Shown here: piece by piece, positions 1 through 7,900 of the stretch
How the letters are laid out: every line of letters begins with the position of its first letter
How positions within the stretch are numbered: position 1 is the first letter of the stretch
Assembly (NCBI RefSeq): GCF_010820555.1
Contig: NZ_JAAIKD010000006.1
Coordinates: 1 to 64,000 of the forward strand
Source of the DNA: Psychroflexus aurantiacus
Lineage (GTDB): Bacteria; Bacteroidota; Bacteroidia; Flavobacteriales; Flavobacteriaceae
Reading direction: 5' to 3'
DNA length: 64,000 nucleotides
Made by a program: the position numbers and the translations under genes
The notes under the pieces: model-generated
The model's input: the letters and a program-made list of their open reading frames with translations, nothing else
Database searches by the model: none
What the model was told of the DNA's origin: nothing

Positions 1-148
1 CAACTCGTTATATGTTGATAAAACTACATGTTTTTCTGAAATAAGGCCGGGATAAACGCATGTTTTTATCAGTTTAATGAGGGCCTTTTATGCGCTAAAC
101 CTTAAAAAACATAGCAGAGAATGAGTTTGTAAAGTAAAAACTCAGCCT

Positions 149-1315
149 TTACTCCAGAGATTTACGCGCTTCCCCCGGGTCTTTACCGTCCCTGTGCAAT
201 TGCTTATGCCTGCTCACAGCCACATCCAGCGGATTCTGAATCGCACGGATGCTGCGCTCCGTCACATGCGTATAAATCATCGTCGTCTCCGGTCGCGAAT
301 GCCCCAGCAGTTCCTGGATATAGCGAATGTCCACACCGTTTTCCAGCAGGTGCGTAGCAAAACTGTGGCGCAGCGTATGCGGCGTGACCCGCTTTCTGAG
401 TTTAGCCAGACGGCAGCTGCGCTTCAAAAAAGCCCTCACCGATGAGGCCGAATACGCCTTGCCTGCTTCACCCTCAAAGAGAAATTGCTGGGGTTTATAC
501 GTCCTTACATAATTTACCAACAGTGGCTGTATGCTCCGTCCCAGCGTGCTGTGCCTGTCCTTTCTCCCTTTGCCGGATCGCACATAGACCGCCTGCCTGT
601 CCAGATCCACATCGGCAAGCTTCAATTTCAAAACTTCGCCAATGCGCAGACCCGACGAATAAATCAGTCCCAGGAGCGCTCTGTGCTTTAAGTTGCGCGT
701 CGCCTGTAAAATAGAAATCACCTCCTCCGTAGACAGGACGTCCGGCAGCTTTCGGTCTTTTCTCGGCATCGCAATAGCTTCGGTCTGCACCTCCGGAAAA
801 CGGTTCAGTGTAAAAAAATGCTTCAAAGCATTCATCGCCTGCCGGTGCGAACTGATGCTGTAATTTCTCCTGGCCAAAACCCCCTCCGCAAATAACTCTA
901 TGGACCGGTTGTCCAGGTCAGATAAAGCCGTGGAGTTAAAAAACCTCAGAAAAAGTTCCACAAAAGCAGCGTACGTAGTCACCGTGGAAGGACTCTTGCG
1001 CTGACCTTTTAGGTATGCCTTATAAGCCTCTAAAGCCTTACGATGTTCAGTATTCAATACGGCTTCGGGAATATGTTCAGCTTCGGCGTTTTGCATAGCC
1101 CTGTAATCCACCTCGCAGCCTGCAGCTCTTAGCACCCGCATCAGTTGTCGCTTGGAGGCTGCCGTATTCGGTACATAAAAACACCGGTGCGTCTGCGTCC
1201 ACCTGCACTGTGGAAGTTTTTTTAAGGCCGCTTTCAGTTCAGCATCAAACCCAAACCGAAGCCCTATACAGGCCGCTTTCTTATGCATTAAAGGTTCCAA
1301 AACAACTGTTTTCAT
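149..1315 (-). CDS. Tyrosine recombinase with an extra N-terminal domain
   Basis: Site-specific DNA strand-exchange enzyme of the tyrosine recombinase (phage integrase/Xer) family, 388 aa. The catalytic set is complete: Arg224 in SGLRIGEV, Lys249 in SGKGRKDR, His313 and Arg316 in HTLRHSFATHL, His339 in LGHS and the nucleophile Tyr348 in TMIYTH. A SAM-like core-binding domain lies at about residues 88-175. Residues 1-75 are an additional N-terminal domain (W39, YVP at 47-49) that XerC/XerD lack. The C-terminal IQNPLD resembles integron integrases, but the insertion that those enzymes carry before the HxxR box is absent. The gene looks richer in G+C than the ribosomal genes of this window, which would fit acquired DNA. 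It stands alone; no cargo, excisionase or clear attachment site was seen in the 148 bases after it. Its target is unknown. Confidence 0.9.
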   Translation of the reverse strand: MKTVVLEPLMHKKAACIGLRFGFDAELKAALKKLPQCRWTQTHRCFYVPNTAASKRQLMRVLRAAGCEVDYRAMQNAEAEHIPEAVLNTEHRKALEAYKAYLKGQRKSPSTVTTYAAFVELFLRFFNSTALSDLDNRSIELFAEGVLARRNYSISSHRQAMNALKHFFTLNRFPEVQTEAIAMPRKDRKLPDVLSTEEVISILQATRNLKHRALLGLIYSSGLRIGEVLKLKLADVDLDRQAVYVRSGKGRKDRHSTLGRSIQPLLVNYVRTYKPQQFLFEGEAGKAYSASSVRAFLKRSCRLAKLRKRVTPHTLRHSFATHLLENGVDIRYIQELLGHSRPETTMIYTHVTERSIRAIQNPLDVAVSRHKQLHRDGKDPGEARKSLE

Positions 1316-1547
1316 GCCGGACGAGGTTAAAAAGCCATCTAATATAAAACAAAATGCTATAAAAAGAAGCTAACTGTCTGGAAATGAGTGTTTTTTTTTG
1401 CTGAATTTGATAAAAGACAGGTTGATTAGGTTTAGACAGGGACACCTGAAACAGCATAGATCGGCTAAAACCCCCGTGTCTGAAAACACAAAAAAACCGC
1501 CTGTCCAGGCGATTTTTGAATTGTGCACACGCAAAAGAAAATTTGCT

Positions 1548-1608
1548 GCTGGCGCGAGCGTCTCGCCTGCCTCGCCCTTAGGCAGGCTCGTGCCTTGTGC
1601 CTTTGCCT
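1548..1608 (+). repeat. Dispersed GC-rich hairpin repeat, copy A
   Basis: GC-rich island in an AT-rich gap of about 360 bases (1316-1674) that otherwise shows no gene. It holds GCTGGCGCGAGCGTC at the left and AGGCAGGCTCGTGCCT at the right, with GCCTGCC and GGCAGGC able to form a stem around the CTTA. The same left and right blocks recur in inverse orientation at 45471-45513, and the right block recurs at 4281-4336 and 6424-6495. A 71-codon open frame across this stretch has no protein-like character and is not called as a gene. Confidence 0.7.
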
Positions 1609-1674
1609 TTTAGTATTTCTTTACCTCTAAAAAATAATCTATATTAGCTTCACTGCTACTAAAACCCCCCTTTT

Positions 1675-4254
1675 ATGAAATCTATACTTTCCATTGTTTT
1701 AATACTTGCAATAGGTCACTTACAGGCTCAGGATTATTTTTTAGAGGACAAAGGTCCTTTTGATCCCGGCATCCCAAGTCCCGAAAAATTTCTGGGCTAC
1801 CCCGTAGGCTCACACCACACCCGTCACGACAGAATAGTAGCCTACCTTACCCAACTGGCAGAAGTGTCTGACCGGGCAGAAATCAATCAGTACGGAGAAA
1901 CCTATGAGCATCGCCCTTTGGTGATGCTTACGGTAACGGCCCCGGAGCATTTGGCTCAGCTGCCGGCACTTCAGGAAAAACATAACCGGGCGGCAGACCC
2001 CTCCAATACAGAGGACTTGTCAGACCTGCCTGTGTTTGTGAATTTAGGCTACAATGTGCATGGCAATGAGCCGTCCAGTTCCGAAGCCGCTATGCTTACC
2101 GCCTATATTCTGGTAGCCTCAGAAAGTGAAGAAGTCAAAAATTACCTCAGTCAGGCAGTCATAATGATAGACCCTACCATCAATCCCGATGGGAGAGACC
2201 GCCATTCGCAGTGGGCCAATATGTTCAAAGGCGATCCGCTGGTTGCCGACCCTGCAGATGCAGAACATAATGAGCGCTGGCCCAGAGGGCGTACTAACCA
2301 CTATTGGTTCGATCTCAATCGGGACTGGTTATTAGGCATCCATCCGGAAAGCAGAGGAAAACTGAACTGGTACCACCAGTGGTATCCCAATGTGGTAACA
2401 GATTTTCATGAGATGGGAACCAATTCCACCTATTTCTTTGAGCCTATGAAGGCCAATGCGTCCAAAGACCCCATCATGCCCGCAGAGAATTATACGACCC
2501 TAAACGATAAGTTCGCAGAATACTATGTCGAAGCCCTGGACAATATAGGCTCCTTCTACTTCACCAAAGAAGCTTTTGATGGTACATATCCGGGATACGG
2601 TTCCTCTTATCCCGATTTGCAGGGCGGTTTGGGGATTTTGTTTGAACAGGCGAGTTCGCGTGGCCACCTGCAGGAAACCCCAACCGGAGAAATCACCTTT
2701 GCGTTCACCATCAGAAATCAGTTGTCATCCAGTATGGCTACCGTGAAAGCGGCAGTAGAAAATAAGGATTTGCTGTACGATTATCAGCAGAGATTTTTCG
2801 AATCCGCCCTCTCCAATGCAGAACAGAGTGATGTCGAAGCCTACGTCTTCGGAGATCGCTACGATAAAAACAGAACCCGTGCGTTTATCGATAAGCTCCT
2901 GTTGCACCGGGTGAAGCTGTATAAACTGGAGGAGTCCGTCAAGGTAGACGGGAAGTCGTTTACTTCAGATTTTGCTTATTATGTGCCAACCAGACAGCCA
3001 CAGTACCGCATGGTGCAAACCATGTTTGAAACCTATGAAGAATACACCGACAGTGTTTTTTATGATGCTTCGGCCTGGTCGCTGGCCAATTTCTATAACA
3101 TGGAATACGCGCCCTTAAAAAAGGCAGCCAAAACAGGTAAAGAGGTTTCCCGTGAGGATCTAACACGCGAAGCGGTAAAAGTCACCCAATCGGACTACGC
3201 CTATCTTATCGACTGGAACGATTACAATGCGCCTGCGGTGCTATGGGAACTTCAGAAAGCCGGTGTCCATGTGCTTTCGGCGTTCAAGCCGTTTTCCCTG
3301 GCCATAGACGGGAAAGAAAAGGAATTTGATTACGGGACCCTGGTGATTCCTGTTAGTCGTCAGCAAATAAGCAGCGATTCTTTGTATACGCTGGTAAAAG
3401 AGTCCGCCATGGGACATGCCGTGGAAGTCACCTCTTCTGCGAGTGGCTATAGCAGGTCTGGAGTGGATTTGGGAAGCCGGAATATACGGGCCCTGGAAAA
3501 ACCTAAGCCGTTTATGCTCATCGAAGATGGCGTCTCTTCCTACGAAGCCGGGGAGGTATGGCATCTCCTGGATACACGCGTGGATATGCCCATTACCAAA
3601 ATTCCCATGCGCAATTTTGAAGAAATCGACTGGGAACGTTACAATACAATGGTGATGGTTTCAGGAAACTATAAACAGCTGGATTCTACAGACAGCGAGA
3701 AAATAAAAAACTGGGTGAGTTTAGGAAATACGCTCATCACCATAAGAGAGGGGTCGGAGTGGGCCATTAAAAACAAAGTGGTAAACGAAAAGCTGATAGG
3801 AGCAGAAGACATAGACGAAGACGCAGCTGAAAAGGAGGAAAACACAACAGAAAGAAAGCCCTATGTGGAGGCTCCGGAAAATATCGGAAAGCAGTCTGTA
3901 GGGGGAGCCATTTTTGAGGTTGACCTGGACCTGACCCATCCGCTTGCCTTTGGGTATACCCGCGAAAAATTACCCGTTTACCGCAACAGTGAAGTCTGGA
4001 TTGCACCTAGTGAAAATCCGTACGCTACCGTAGCAAAATATACAGACAACCCCCATATAGACGGGTTTGTAACCGATAAAAACTTAAACGAGTTTTTAAA
4101 GCCTTCCGCTTCTTTGATCGTAAGTAAAGTAGGCAGGGGGAGAGTAGTTTTATTTGCCGATAATCCCAATTTCAGAGGCTCCTGGTACGCAACCAACCGC
4201 CTGTTTCTTAACGCCTTGTTTTTAGGACAGCATATTGAAATTCCCTCGGAATAA
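1675..4254 (+). CDS. Secreted M14-family zinc carboxypeptidase
   Basis: Predicted exported metallopeptidase of 859 aa. A signal peptide covers about residues 1-19 (cleavage near LQAQ-DY). The M14 carboxypeptidase domain follows: zinc ligands His129 and Glu132 in NVHGNEPSS, a third ligand His245 in DFHEMGTNS, and a catalytic Glu324 in LFEQASSRG. The remaining 500 residues are a C-terminal region found in large bacterial M14 proteins, probably including a class-I amidotransferase-like fold, with an acidic Glu-rich linker near residues 705-730. It should release C-terminal residues from peptides, or trim peptidoglycan peptides, outside the cytoplasm; the substrate cannot be read from sequence. 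It is monocistronic, with gaps on both sides. Confidence 0.88.
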   Translation: MKSILSIVLILAIGHLQAQDYFLEDKGPFDPGIPSPEKFLGYPVGSHHTRHDRIVAYLTQLAEVSDRAEINQYGETYEHRPLVMLTVTAPEHLAQLPALQEKHNRAADPSNTEDLSDLPVFVNLGYNVHGNEPSSSEAAMLTAYILVASESEEVKNYLSQAVIMIDPTINPDGRDRHSQWANMFKGDPLVADPADAEHNERWPRGRTNHYWFDLNRDWLLGIHPESRGKLNWYHQWYPNVVTDFHEMGTNSTYFFEPMKANASKDPIMPAENYTTLNDKFAEYYVEALDNIGSFYFTKEAFDGTYPGYGSSYPDLQGGLGILFEQASSRGHLQETPTGEITFAFTIRNQLSSSMATVKAAVENKDLLYDYQQRFFESALSNAEQSDVEAYVFGDRYDKNRTRAFIDKLLLHRVKLYKLEESVKVDGKSFTSDFAYYVPTRQPQYRMVQTMFETYEEYTDSVFYDASAWSLANFYNMEYAPLKKAAKTGKEVSREDLTREAVKVTQSDYAYLIDWNDYNAPAVLWELQKAGVHVLSAFKPFSLAIDGKEKEFDYGTLVIPVSRQQISSDSLYTLVKESAMGHAVEVTSSASGYSRSGVDLGSRNIRALEKPKPFMLIEDGVSSYEAGEVWHLLDTRVDMPITKIPMRNFEEIDWERYNTMVMVSGNYKQLDSTDSEKIKNWVSLGNTLITIREGSEWAIKNKVVNEKLIGAEDIDEDAAEKEENTTERKPYVEAPENIGKQSVGGAIFEVDLDLTHPLAFGYTREKLPVYRNSEVWIAPSENPYATVAKYTDNPHIDGFVTDKNLNEFLKPSASLIVSKVGRGRVVLFADNPNFRGSWYATNRLFLNALFLGQHIEIPSE

Positions 4255-4280
4255 ATTAGGGTTTTTAAGGAAAAGAAGCC

Positions 4281-4336
4281 TCGCTGCCGCGAGCCTGCCT
4301 GCAAAGGCAGGCTCGTGCCTTTATCCTTAGCCTGCG
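4281..4336 (+). repeat. Dispersed GC-rich hairpin repeat, copy B
   Basis: Perfect 11-bp stem CGAGCCTGCCT / AGGCAGGCTCG with loop GCAA (4290-4315), followed by TGCCT. It lies just after the M14 peptidase stop, but no T-run follows, so it is not an ordinary intrinsic terminator. It shares the block AGGCAGGCTCGTGCCT with copy A. Confidence 0.7.
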
Positions 4337-4534
4337 CCTCAATCTTGCCATTTTTTTAACAAAAGAGTCTTTAAAATCCAGTATCTTTAAAATTAACACT
4401 TTTGGTGCTTGTAGTTGAGACTCGGTATTTTTTAAAAGACCTTTAGTCTCTTATGTAGAAATCAGAAATTCTGCAAAAATATAAATCTAAGAAGCACCTC
4501 TAAAACGTTTAGTCAATTAAAAAATAAAAATGTT

Positions 4535-5035
4535 ATGAGCAAATTAGCAGAAAAATTCACGTACGGATATTACGTTCTAACCGCCTTAAAAAAGGCAGAT
4601 AATCTTAAAACACGCGAAGAGGACTATATAGCAGCGGGAACGGTCAACTGGGTATCCCAGGTGTCCTTTTCGCCCGAAATCGTTTCGGTAGCGATAGGTC
4701 AGAAAAGCGATTTGAACGAAACGATAGACTATAGCCAGCACTTCACCCTACATCTGTTATCAGAAGACCATACGGAATATGTAAGAACATTTGGGATGAA
4801 ATCAAGCATCGAGGATGGCAAGATAAACGGAGTGCCTTTCAAAAAAGAAAATGACCAGGCCATCGTGGAAGACACCCTTGGATACCTTACCTGCAAAGTG
4901 GTTAAAAGCATGAATATGGGTGACCACACCGTCTATTTTGGAGAAGTCATCAAAGAAGAGGTTCAGAAAGACAAAAAAAGCCTCTGCACCATGCAGCTTC
5001 CATCAGAATATACCAAAGACAAAGCAGAGATTTAA
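4535..5035 (+). CDS. Flavin reductase-like FMN-binding protein
   Basis: A 166-aa cytoplasmic protein with the split-barrel fold of the flavin reductase-like family (DIM6/NTAB type), which binds FMN and often reduces free flavin with NAD(P)H. The segment AAGTVNWVSQVSFSPEIV is the characteristic N-terminal strand-turn that cradles the flavin, followed by VAIGQKSDLNETI and HLLSEDHTEYVRTFG. Length is normal for the single-domain family. It is monocistronic with a strong terminator right behind it. No partner oxygenase is adjacent, so the physiological substrate is unknown. Confidence 0.8.
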   Translation: MSKLAEKFTYGYYVLTALKKADNLKTREEDYIAAGTVNWVSQVSFSPEIVSVAIGQKSDLNETIDYSQHFTLHLLSEDHTEYVRTFGMKSSIEDGKINGVPFKKENDQAIVEDTLGYLTCKVVKSMNMGDHTVYFGEVIKEEVQKDKKSLCTMQLPSEYTKDKAEI

Positions 5036-5094
5036 TCAGGTTGTTTTAAAGTATACATTCAGCTAAGGCTGGGTCTCAGCTGAATTTAAAACCT

Positions 5095-5133
5095 CAGAAG
5101 TCCAATGTATTTACATTGGACTTCTGCTTTTTT
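5095..5133 (+). terminator. Intrinsic terminator after the flavin reductase gene
   Basis: Inverted repeat CAGAAGTCCAATGT / ACATTGGACTTCTG followed by CTTTTTT. A second hairpin (ATTCAGCT / AGCTGAAT, 5057-5085) lies just upstream of it. Confidence 0.85.
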
Positions 5134-5242
5134 ATAAGCACGGCGCCTTTAGGTATCTTCAGGTCGCACTGAACGGGTCCGGTTTGCCGATGCCTTTATA
5201 AACCTCAGATCAATTTTCTCTGATTTTGAACCGGCACAGGCC

Positions 5243-6214
5243 TTATGAGAAATAAGTGATGATTCCTAAGTAAATCGGGATTCCAAAGGTGATATTAAAC
5301 GGAAAGGTGATGGCCAGGGCCATGGGTAAATACAGTCCCGGATTTGCTTTTGGAACGGCTAGTCGGATAGCCGCCGGTACCGCGATATAGGAAGCACTGG
5401 CAACCAGGATGGCCAGAAGCAGTCTGTTGCCTATGCTGTCCAGGAAAAATCCCGAGATCAAAGCAATCAGACATCCGTTAAAGGCCGGGATTAGAATGGC
5501 AAACAGAAATGCCGAAATGCCGTTGCTTTTAAAGACCTTTAAATGCTTACCGCTGGTCAGTCCCATATCCAGTAAAAACACGGCTAAAAAACCCTTGAAA
5601 ATATCCGTCGTAAAAGGTTCAATCCCCCTGGCCTGTTCATCACTGGCCATAAACCCGATCAGCAGACTCCCCATGAGTAAAACCACACTTCCGTTGCTTA
5701 TCGAATGCTTGAGGATAGCCCCCAAATCAATTTTGGAGGCTGCTTGGGAGGTTTTGGAAAAAATGGCGAGGAGCAGAACCCCCATGACAATGGCCGGGGC
5801 TTCCATGGAAGCCATGACTGCAACCATAAAGCCATCGTAATCTATGCCTTGTATATCGAGAAAGGAAATCGTAGTCAGAAAGGTAACCGCACTTATAGAG
5901 CCGTATGCGGCGGCAAGAGCGGCAGCATTATAAATGCCAAATTTCTTTTTGGCTATCCAGAAGGAATACACAGGGATAAGGACAGAACTGAGCAGTCCAA
6001 TAGCAAAGGCCCAGAGGATTTCATCTCCAAACTCGCTGTGTGCCAGTTCCTGTCCTCCTTTAAAACCGATGGAAAACATCAGGTATAAGGAGATGAATTT
6101 TGAAGAATTGGGAGGAATTTCCAGATCGCTTTTGATGAATGCTGCAAAGATGCCTAAGCAGAAAAAAAGCAAAGCGGGGTTGGTTAAATTATCGAGCAGT
6201 AGACTTAAATCCAT
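5243..6214 (-). CDS. sbtA: SbtA-type sodium-dependent bicarbonate permease
   Basis: Integral inner-membrane protein of the SbtA/DUF897 family, which in cyanobacteria imports bicarbonate with sodium. About ten hydrophobic segments are visible, in two halves with the family patterns GSISAVTFLTT, VMASMEAPAIVMG and, near the end, ASASYIAVPAAIRLAVP and ANPGLYLPMALAITFPFN. The start used here (MDLSLLLDNL, 6214) is 14 codons inside the longest open frame. It is preferred because a promoter-like -7 box (6250-6243, minus strand) lies between the two candidates, AGAGG precedes it, and the family begins at this point. No P-II-like SbtB gene is adjacent, although cyanobacterial SbtA is usually controlled by one. 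Transport of bicarbonate in this organism is inferred from the family only. Confidence 0.85.
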   Translation of the reverse strand: MDLSLLLDNLTNPALLFFCLGIFAAFIKSDLEIPPNSSKFISLYLMFSIGFKGGQELAHSEFGDEILWAFAIGLLSSVLIPVYSFWIAKKKFGIYNAAALAAAYGSISAVTFLTTISFLDIQGIDYDGFMVAVMASMEAPAIVMGVLLLAIFSKTSQAASKIDLGAILKHSISNGSVVLLMGSLLIGFMASDEQARGIEPFTTDIFKGFLAVFLLDMGLTSGKHLKVFKSNGISAFLFAILIPAFNGCLIALISGFFLDSIGNRLLLAILVASASYIAVPAAIRLAVPKANPGLYLPMALAITFPFNITFGIPIYLGIITYFS

Positions 6215-6242
6215 AACGAGTGACCTCTTAAAGTTTGAGCTG

Positions 6243-6250
6243 CAAATATT
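6243..6250 (-). promoter_or_regulatory. Promoter -7 box of the bicarbonate permease gene
   Basis: AATATTTG on the minus strand, one mismatch from the Bacteroidota -7 consensus TAnnTTTG. Transcription would start about 20 bases before the ATG at 6214. Confidence 0.45.
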
Positions 6251-6423
6251 TAACATTCGAAGCTTTAATGATAATTTATATTATTAATGAAAGTAATTAA
6301 TTTATTTTATAGAAAACAGGCAAATCTGACTAATTTAAAAGCAAGTGGCAGAGCCAGTCGTCTCTATGGGCTTTGACTTCAGGCAGGAATACTGATTTGT
6401 CGGGTCTAAATGTTAACAGGTCT

Positions 6424-6495
6424 TGCCTGCCCACGCGTCCCGACTGACTTTGTCCTTAGGCAGGCTTAGTGCCTGCCTGGCCATGTTTTCAGGCA
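6424..6495 (+). repeat. Dispersed GC-rich hairpin repeat, copy C
   Basis: In the 385-base gap between the divergent permease and lipoprotein genes. It contains the nested inverted pair AGGCAGGC-TTAGT-GCCTGCCT (6458-6478) and, to its left, TTGCCTGCCCACGCGTCC. The right half matches copies A and B (CTTAGGCAGGCT..GTGCCT). The rest of the gap shows nothing else recognisable. Confidence 0.65.
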
Positions 6496-6599
6496 GACTC
6501 AAGGGCCCTCAGTTCTGAAGCTTATGACTTTTAATAGGTTAAAAGGCTAGATAAAAGCACCTTATTAAGGTATATTGATAAAATCATTAAAATTCAATT

Positions 6600-6803
6600 A
6601 TGAAAAAAATAGTAATATCAGTAGTAATGCTCCTTTTTTTAGGGGTTGTCTCCTGTAAAGAGGAAACCTCTTCAAAAGAAGAGATGGAACAGGAACGCAC
6701 GGTTCAAAAAATAGATTCTCTGGAAAGAGAACTCGAGAAAATCAATACAAGAATGGATAGTATATCCAAAGAAGCAAAAGAAACTGTAGAACAACTGAAT
6801 TAA
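6600..6803 (+). CDS. Small lipoprotein with coiled coil
   Basis: A 67-aa predicted lipoprotein: short basic start, hydrophobic stretch of residues 5-18 and a lipobox-like GVVSC with Cys19 as the acylated residue. The mature part is strongly charged and heptad-like (KIDSLERELEKINTRMDSISKEA), so a short coiled coil is likely. No known family was recognised. It ends 10 bases before the next gene, which encodes another exported coiled-coil protein, so the two are probably cotranscribed and may act together in the envelope. Confidence 0.65.
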   Translation: MKKIVISVVMLLFLGVVSCKEETSSKEEMEQERTVQKIDSLERELEKINTRMDSISKEAKETVEQLN

Positions 6804-6813
6804 AAAAAATAAT

Positions 6814-7377
6814 ATGAAAACTATAATACTAATAAGTATACTCGGTGCTTTTTTATTTTTAAGTCCTGGTCAGGCCTTTGCCCAGTCTAAAGGACAGGAA
6901 AAGAAAGAAAAGGCGCAGGAGAAGAGAGAAGAGGCTCAGGAAAAGAGAGAGGAAGCGCAGTACGAAATGGATTCAGTTCAGACTGAAGACGAGCGGGGTT
7001 CTTCTGAAAAGGCGAACAAGAGGTCTAAAGGCAATTCCGGAAAGGCCTATGGTAAAAATAAGGGAGATATGACCGGCAGAGAGTTTGGTCAGCATCGTGC
7101 CCAAATGGCACAAAACAAAGTGGAAGAGACCGAATCTAGATTATCTGAAACCGAGAGCCTAATGAAAGATCGTAGAGAACGGCTGAAACGCATGAGAGAA
7201 TCTCTAGAGGAAAAGGCAAAAATGCCCGAAGCCGATAACAAGGATATCGAAGAGCGAAGAGAAAGAATAAGTAAAGCCGAAGAAAAACTTTCCAGGTTGG
7301 ATTCCCTGCTTATGGAAACCCGGGAAAAATTGAGAGGAACACGAAGTTCACTCAAGAAAACAATACCTGAAAACTAA
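6814..7377 (+). CDS. Exported highly charged coiled-coil protein
   Basis: A 187-aa protein with a clear signal peptide (residues 1-23, ending QAFA-QS). The mature chain is dominated by Glu, Lys and Arg. Residues about 26-48 are repeats of an EKREEAQ unit (KKEKAQEKREEAQEKREEAQ). A Gly/Lys-rich stretch follows at 60-85, then a long heptad region (VEETESRLSETESLMKDRRE) to near the end. No enzymatic motif is present and no family was recognised. It is the second gene of a pair with the lipoprotein at 6600-6803 and is closed by its own terminator. A structural or stress-related envelope role is a guess. Confidence 0.65.
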   Translation: MKTIILISILGAFLFLSPGQAFAQSKGQEKKEKAQEKREEAQEKREEAQYEMDSVQTEDERGSSEKANKRSKGNSGKAYGKNKGDMTGREFGQHRAQMAQNKVEETESRLSETESLMKDRRERLKRMRESLEEKAKMPEADNKDIEERRERISKAEEKLSRLDSLLMETREKLRGTRSSLKKTIPEN

Positions 7378-7413
7378 GGCTTTAATCACAGACTTTAAAG
7401 TTAAGTTTATCAG

Positions 7414-7445
7414 ATTCCTCTGAGGTCATCCTCAGGGGAATTTTT
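7414..7445 (+). terminator. Intrinsic terminator after the coiled-coil gene pair
   Basis: ATTCCTCTGAGG / CCTCAGGGGAAT with loop TCAT and a run of T. Confidence 0.85.
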
Positions 7446-7610
7446 GTTTGTAGAACTACGCCTGTTGCTTGTGGTTTTAATTTTCCGGATTAACGGCGTT
7501 GATCCAGATGAGAAGCCCGCTCCTGCAAATAGAATTCCAAAACCCCTGTCGCGTTTTTTGTCTTTTTTGCGTTCCATCAGCCTCTAAGCAAGCTTAGGCT
7601 TCCGGAAAAC

Positions 7611-7644
7611 AAAAAATCCAATACCGAAAGGTATTGGATTTTTG
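7611..7644 (-). terminator. Intrinsic terminator after tRNA-Val(GAC)
   Basis: AAAAATCCAATACC-GAAA-GGTATTGGATTTTT, flanked by A and T runs so it can work in both directions. It lies directly after the 3' end of the tRNA on the minus strand. Confidence 0.85.
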
Positions 7645-7651
7645 TTTGATG

Positions 7652-7726
7652 TGGGTCATACTGGATTCGAACCAGTGACTTCTACCCTGTCAAGGTAACA
7701 CTCTGAACCAACTGAGTTAATGACCC
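7652..7726 (-). tRNA. tRNA-Val (anticodon GAC)
   Basis: 75 bases on the minus strand form a full cloverleaf: acceptor GGGTCAT / ATGACCC, anticodon stem TTACC/GGTAG enclosing loop TTGACAG with anticodon GAC, and a TTCGAAT T-loop. The 3' CCA is not encoded. It reads GUC/GUU valine codons. Confidence 0.95.
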
Positions 7727-7735
7727 GATTTTTAA

Positions 7736-7764
7736 ACAAAAAAACCCTAGGTTTAGCTAGGGTT
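7736..7764 (-). terminator. Intrinsic terminator between the two tRNA-Val genes
   Basis: Minus strand reads AACCCTAG-CTAAAC-CTAGGGTT followed by a T-run, so the upstream tRNA-Val(TAC) can end independently of the second tRNA. Confidence 0.75.
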
Positions 7765-7766
7765 AG

Positions 7767-7841
7767 TGGGCGATGAGGGGTTCGAACCCCCGACCCCCTC
7801 GGTGTAAACGAGGTGCTCTGAACCAGCTGAGCTAATCGCCC
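7767..7841 (-). tRNA. tRNA-Val (anticodon TAC)
   Basis: 75 bases on the minus strand: acceptor GGGCGAT / ATCGCCC, D-arm GCTCAGCTGGTTCAGAGC, anticodon stem CCTCG/CGAGG enclosing loop TTTACAC with anticodon TAC, and a TTCGAAC T-loop. CCA is not encoded. It decodes GUA/GUG and is the class of tRNA modified by TrmN6, whose gene is also in this window (42586). Confidence 0.95.
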
Positions 7842-7900
7842 CAAATTGGGATTGCAAATATAAACCTTATTTTGATTTCTCAAACTAAAAGTTTTATTTT

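Noticed and set aside
1-148. Search for an attachment site or cassette end beside the recombinase
   Set aside because: Only a repeated CATGTTTTT word and no attC-like structure was found; the region is cut by the window edge.
1398-1613. A 71-codon plus-strand open frame
   Set aside because: It spans the GC-rich repeat, has no start signal and no protein-like pattern.
5150-5240. A short plus-strand protein-like stretch (RFADAFINLRSIFSDFEPAQA)
   Set aside because: Only about 28 open codons and no start; too short to support a gene remnant.
7656-7883. A 75-codon minus-strand open frame
   Set aside because: It lies across the two tRNA-Val genes and their terminators.
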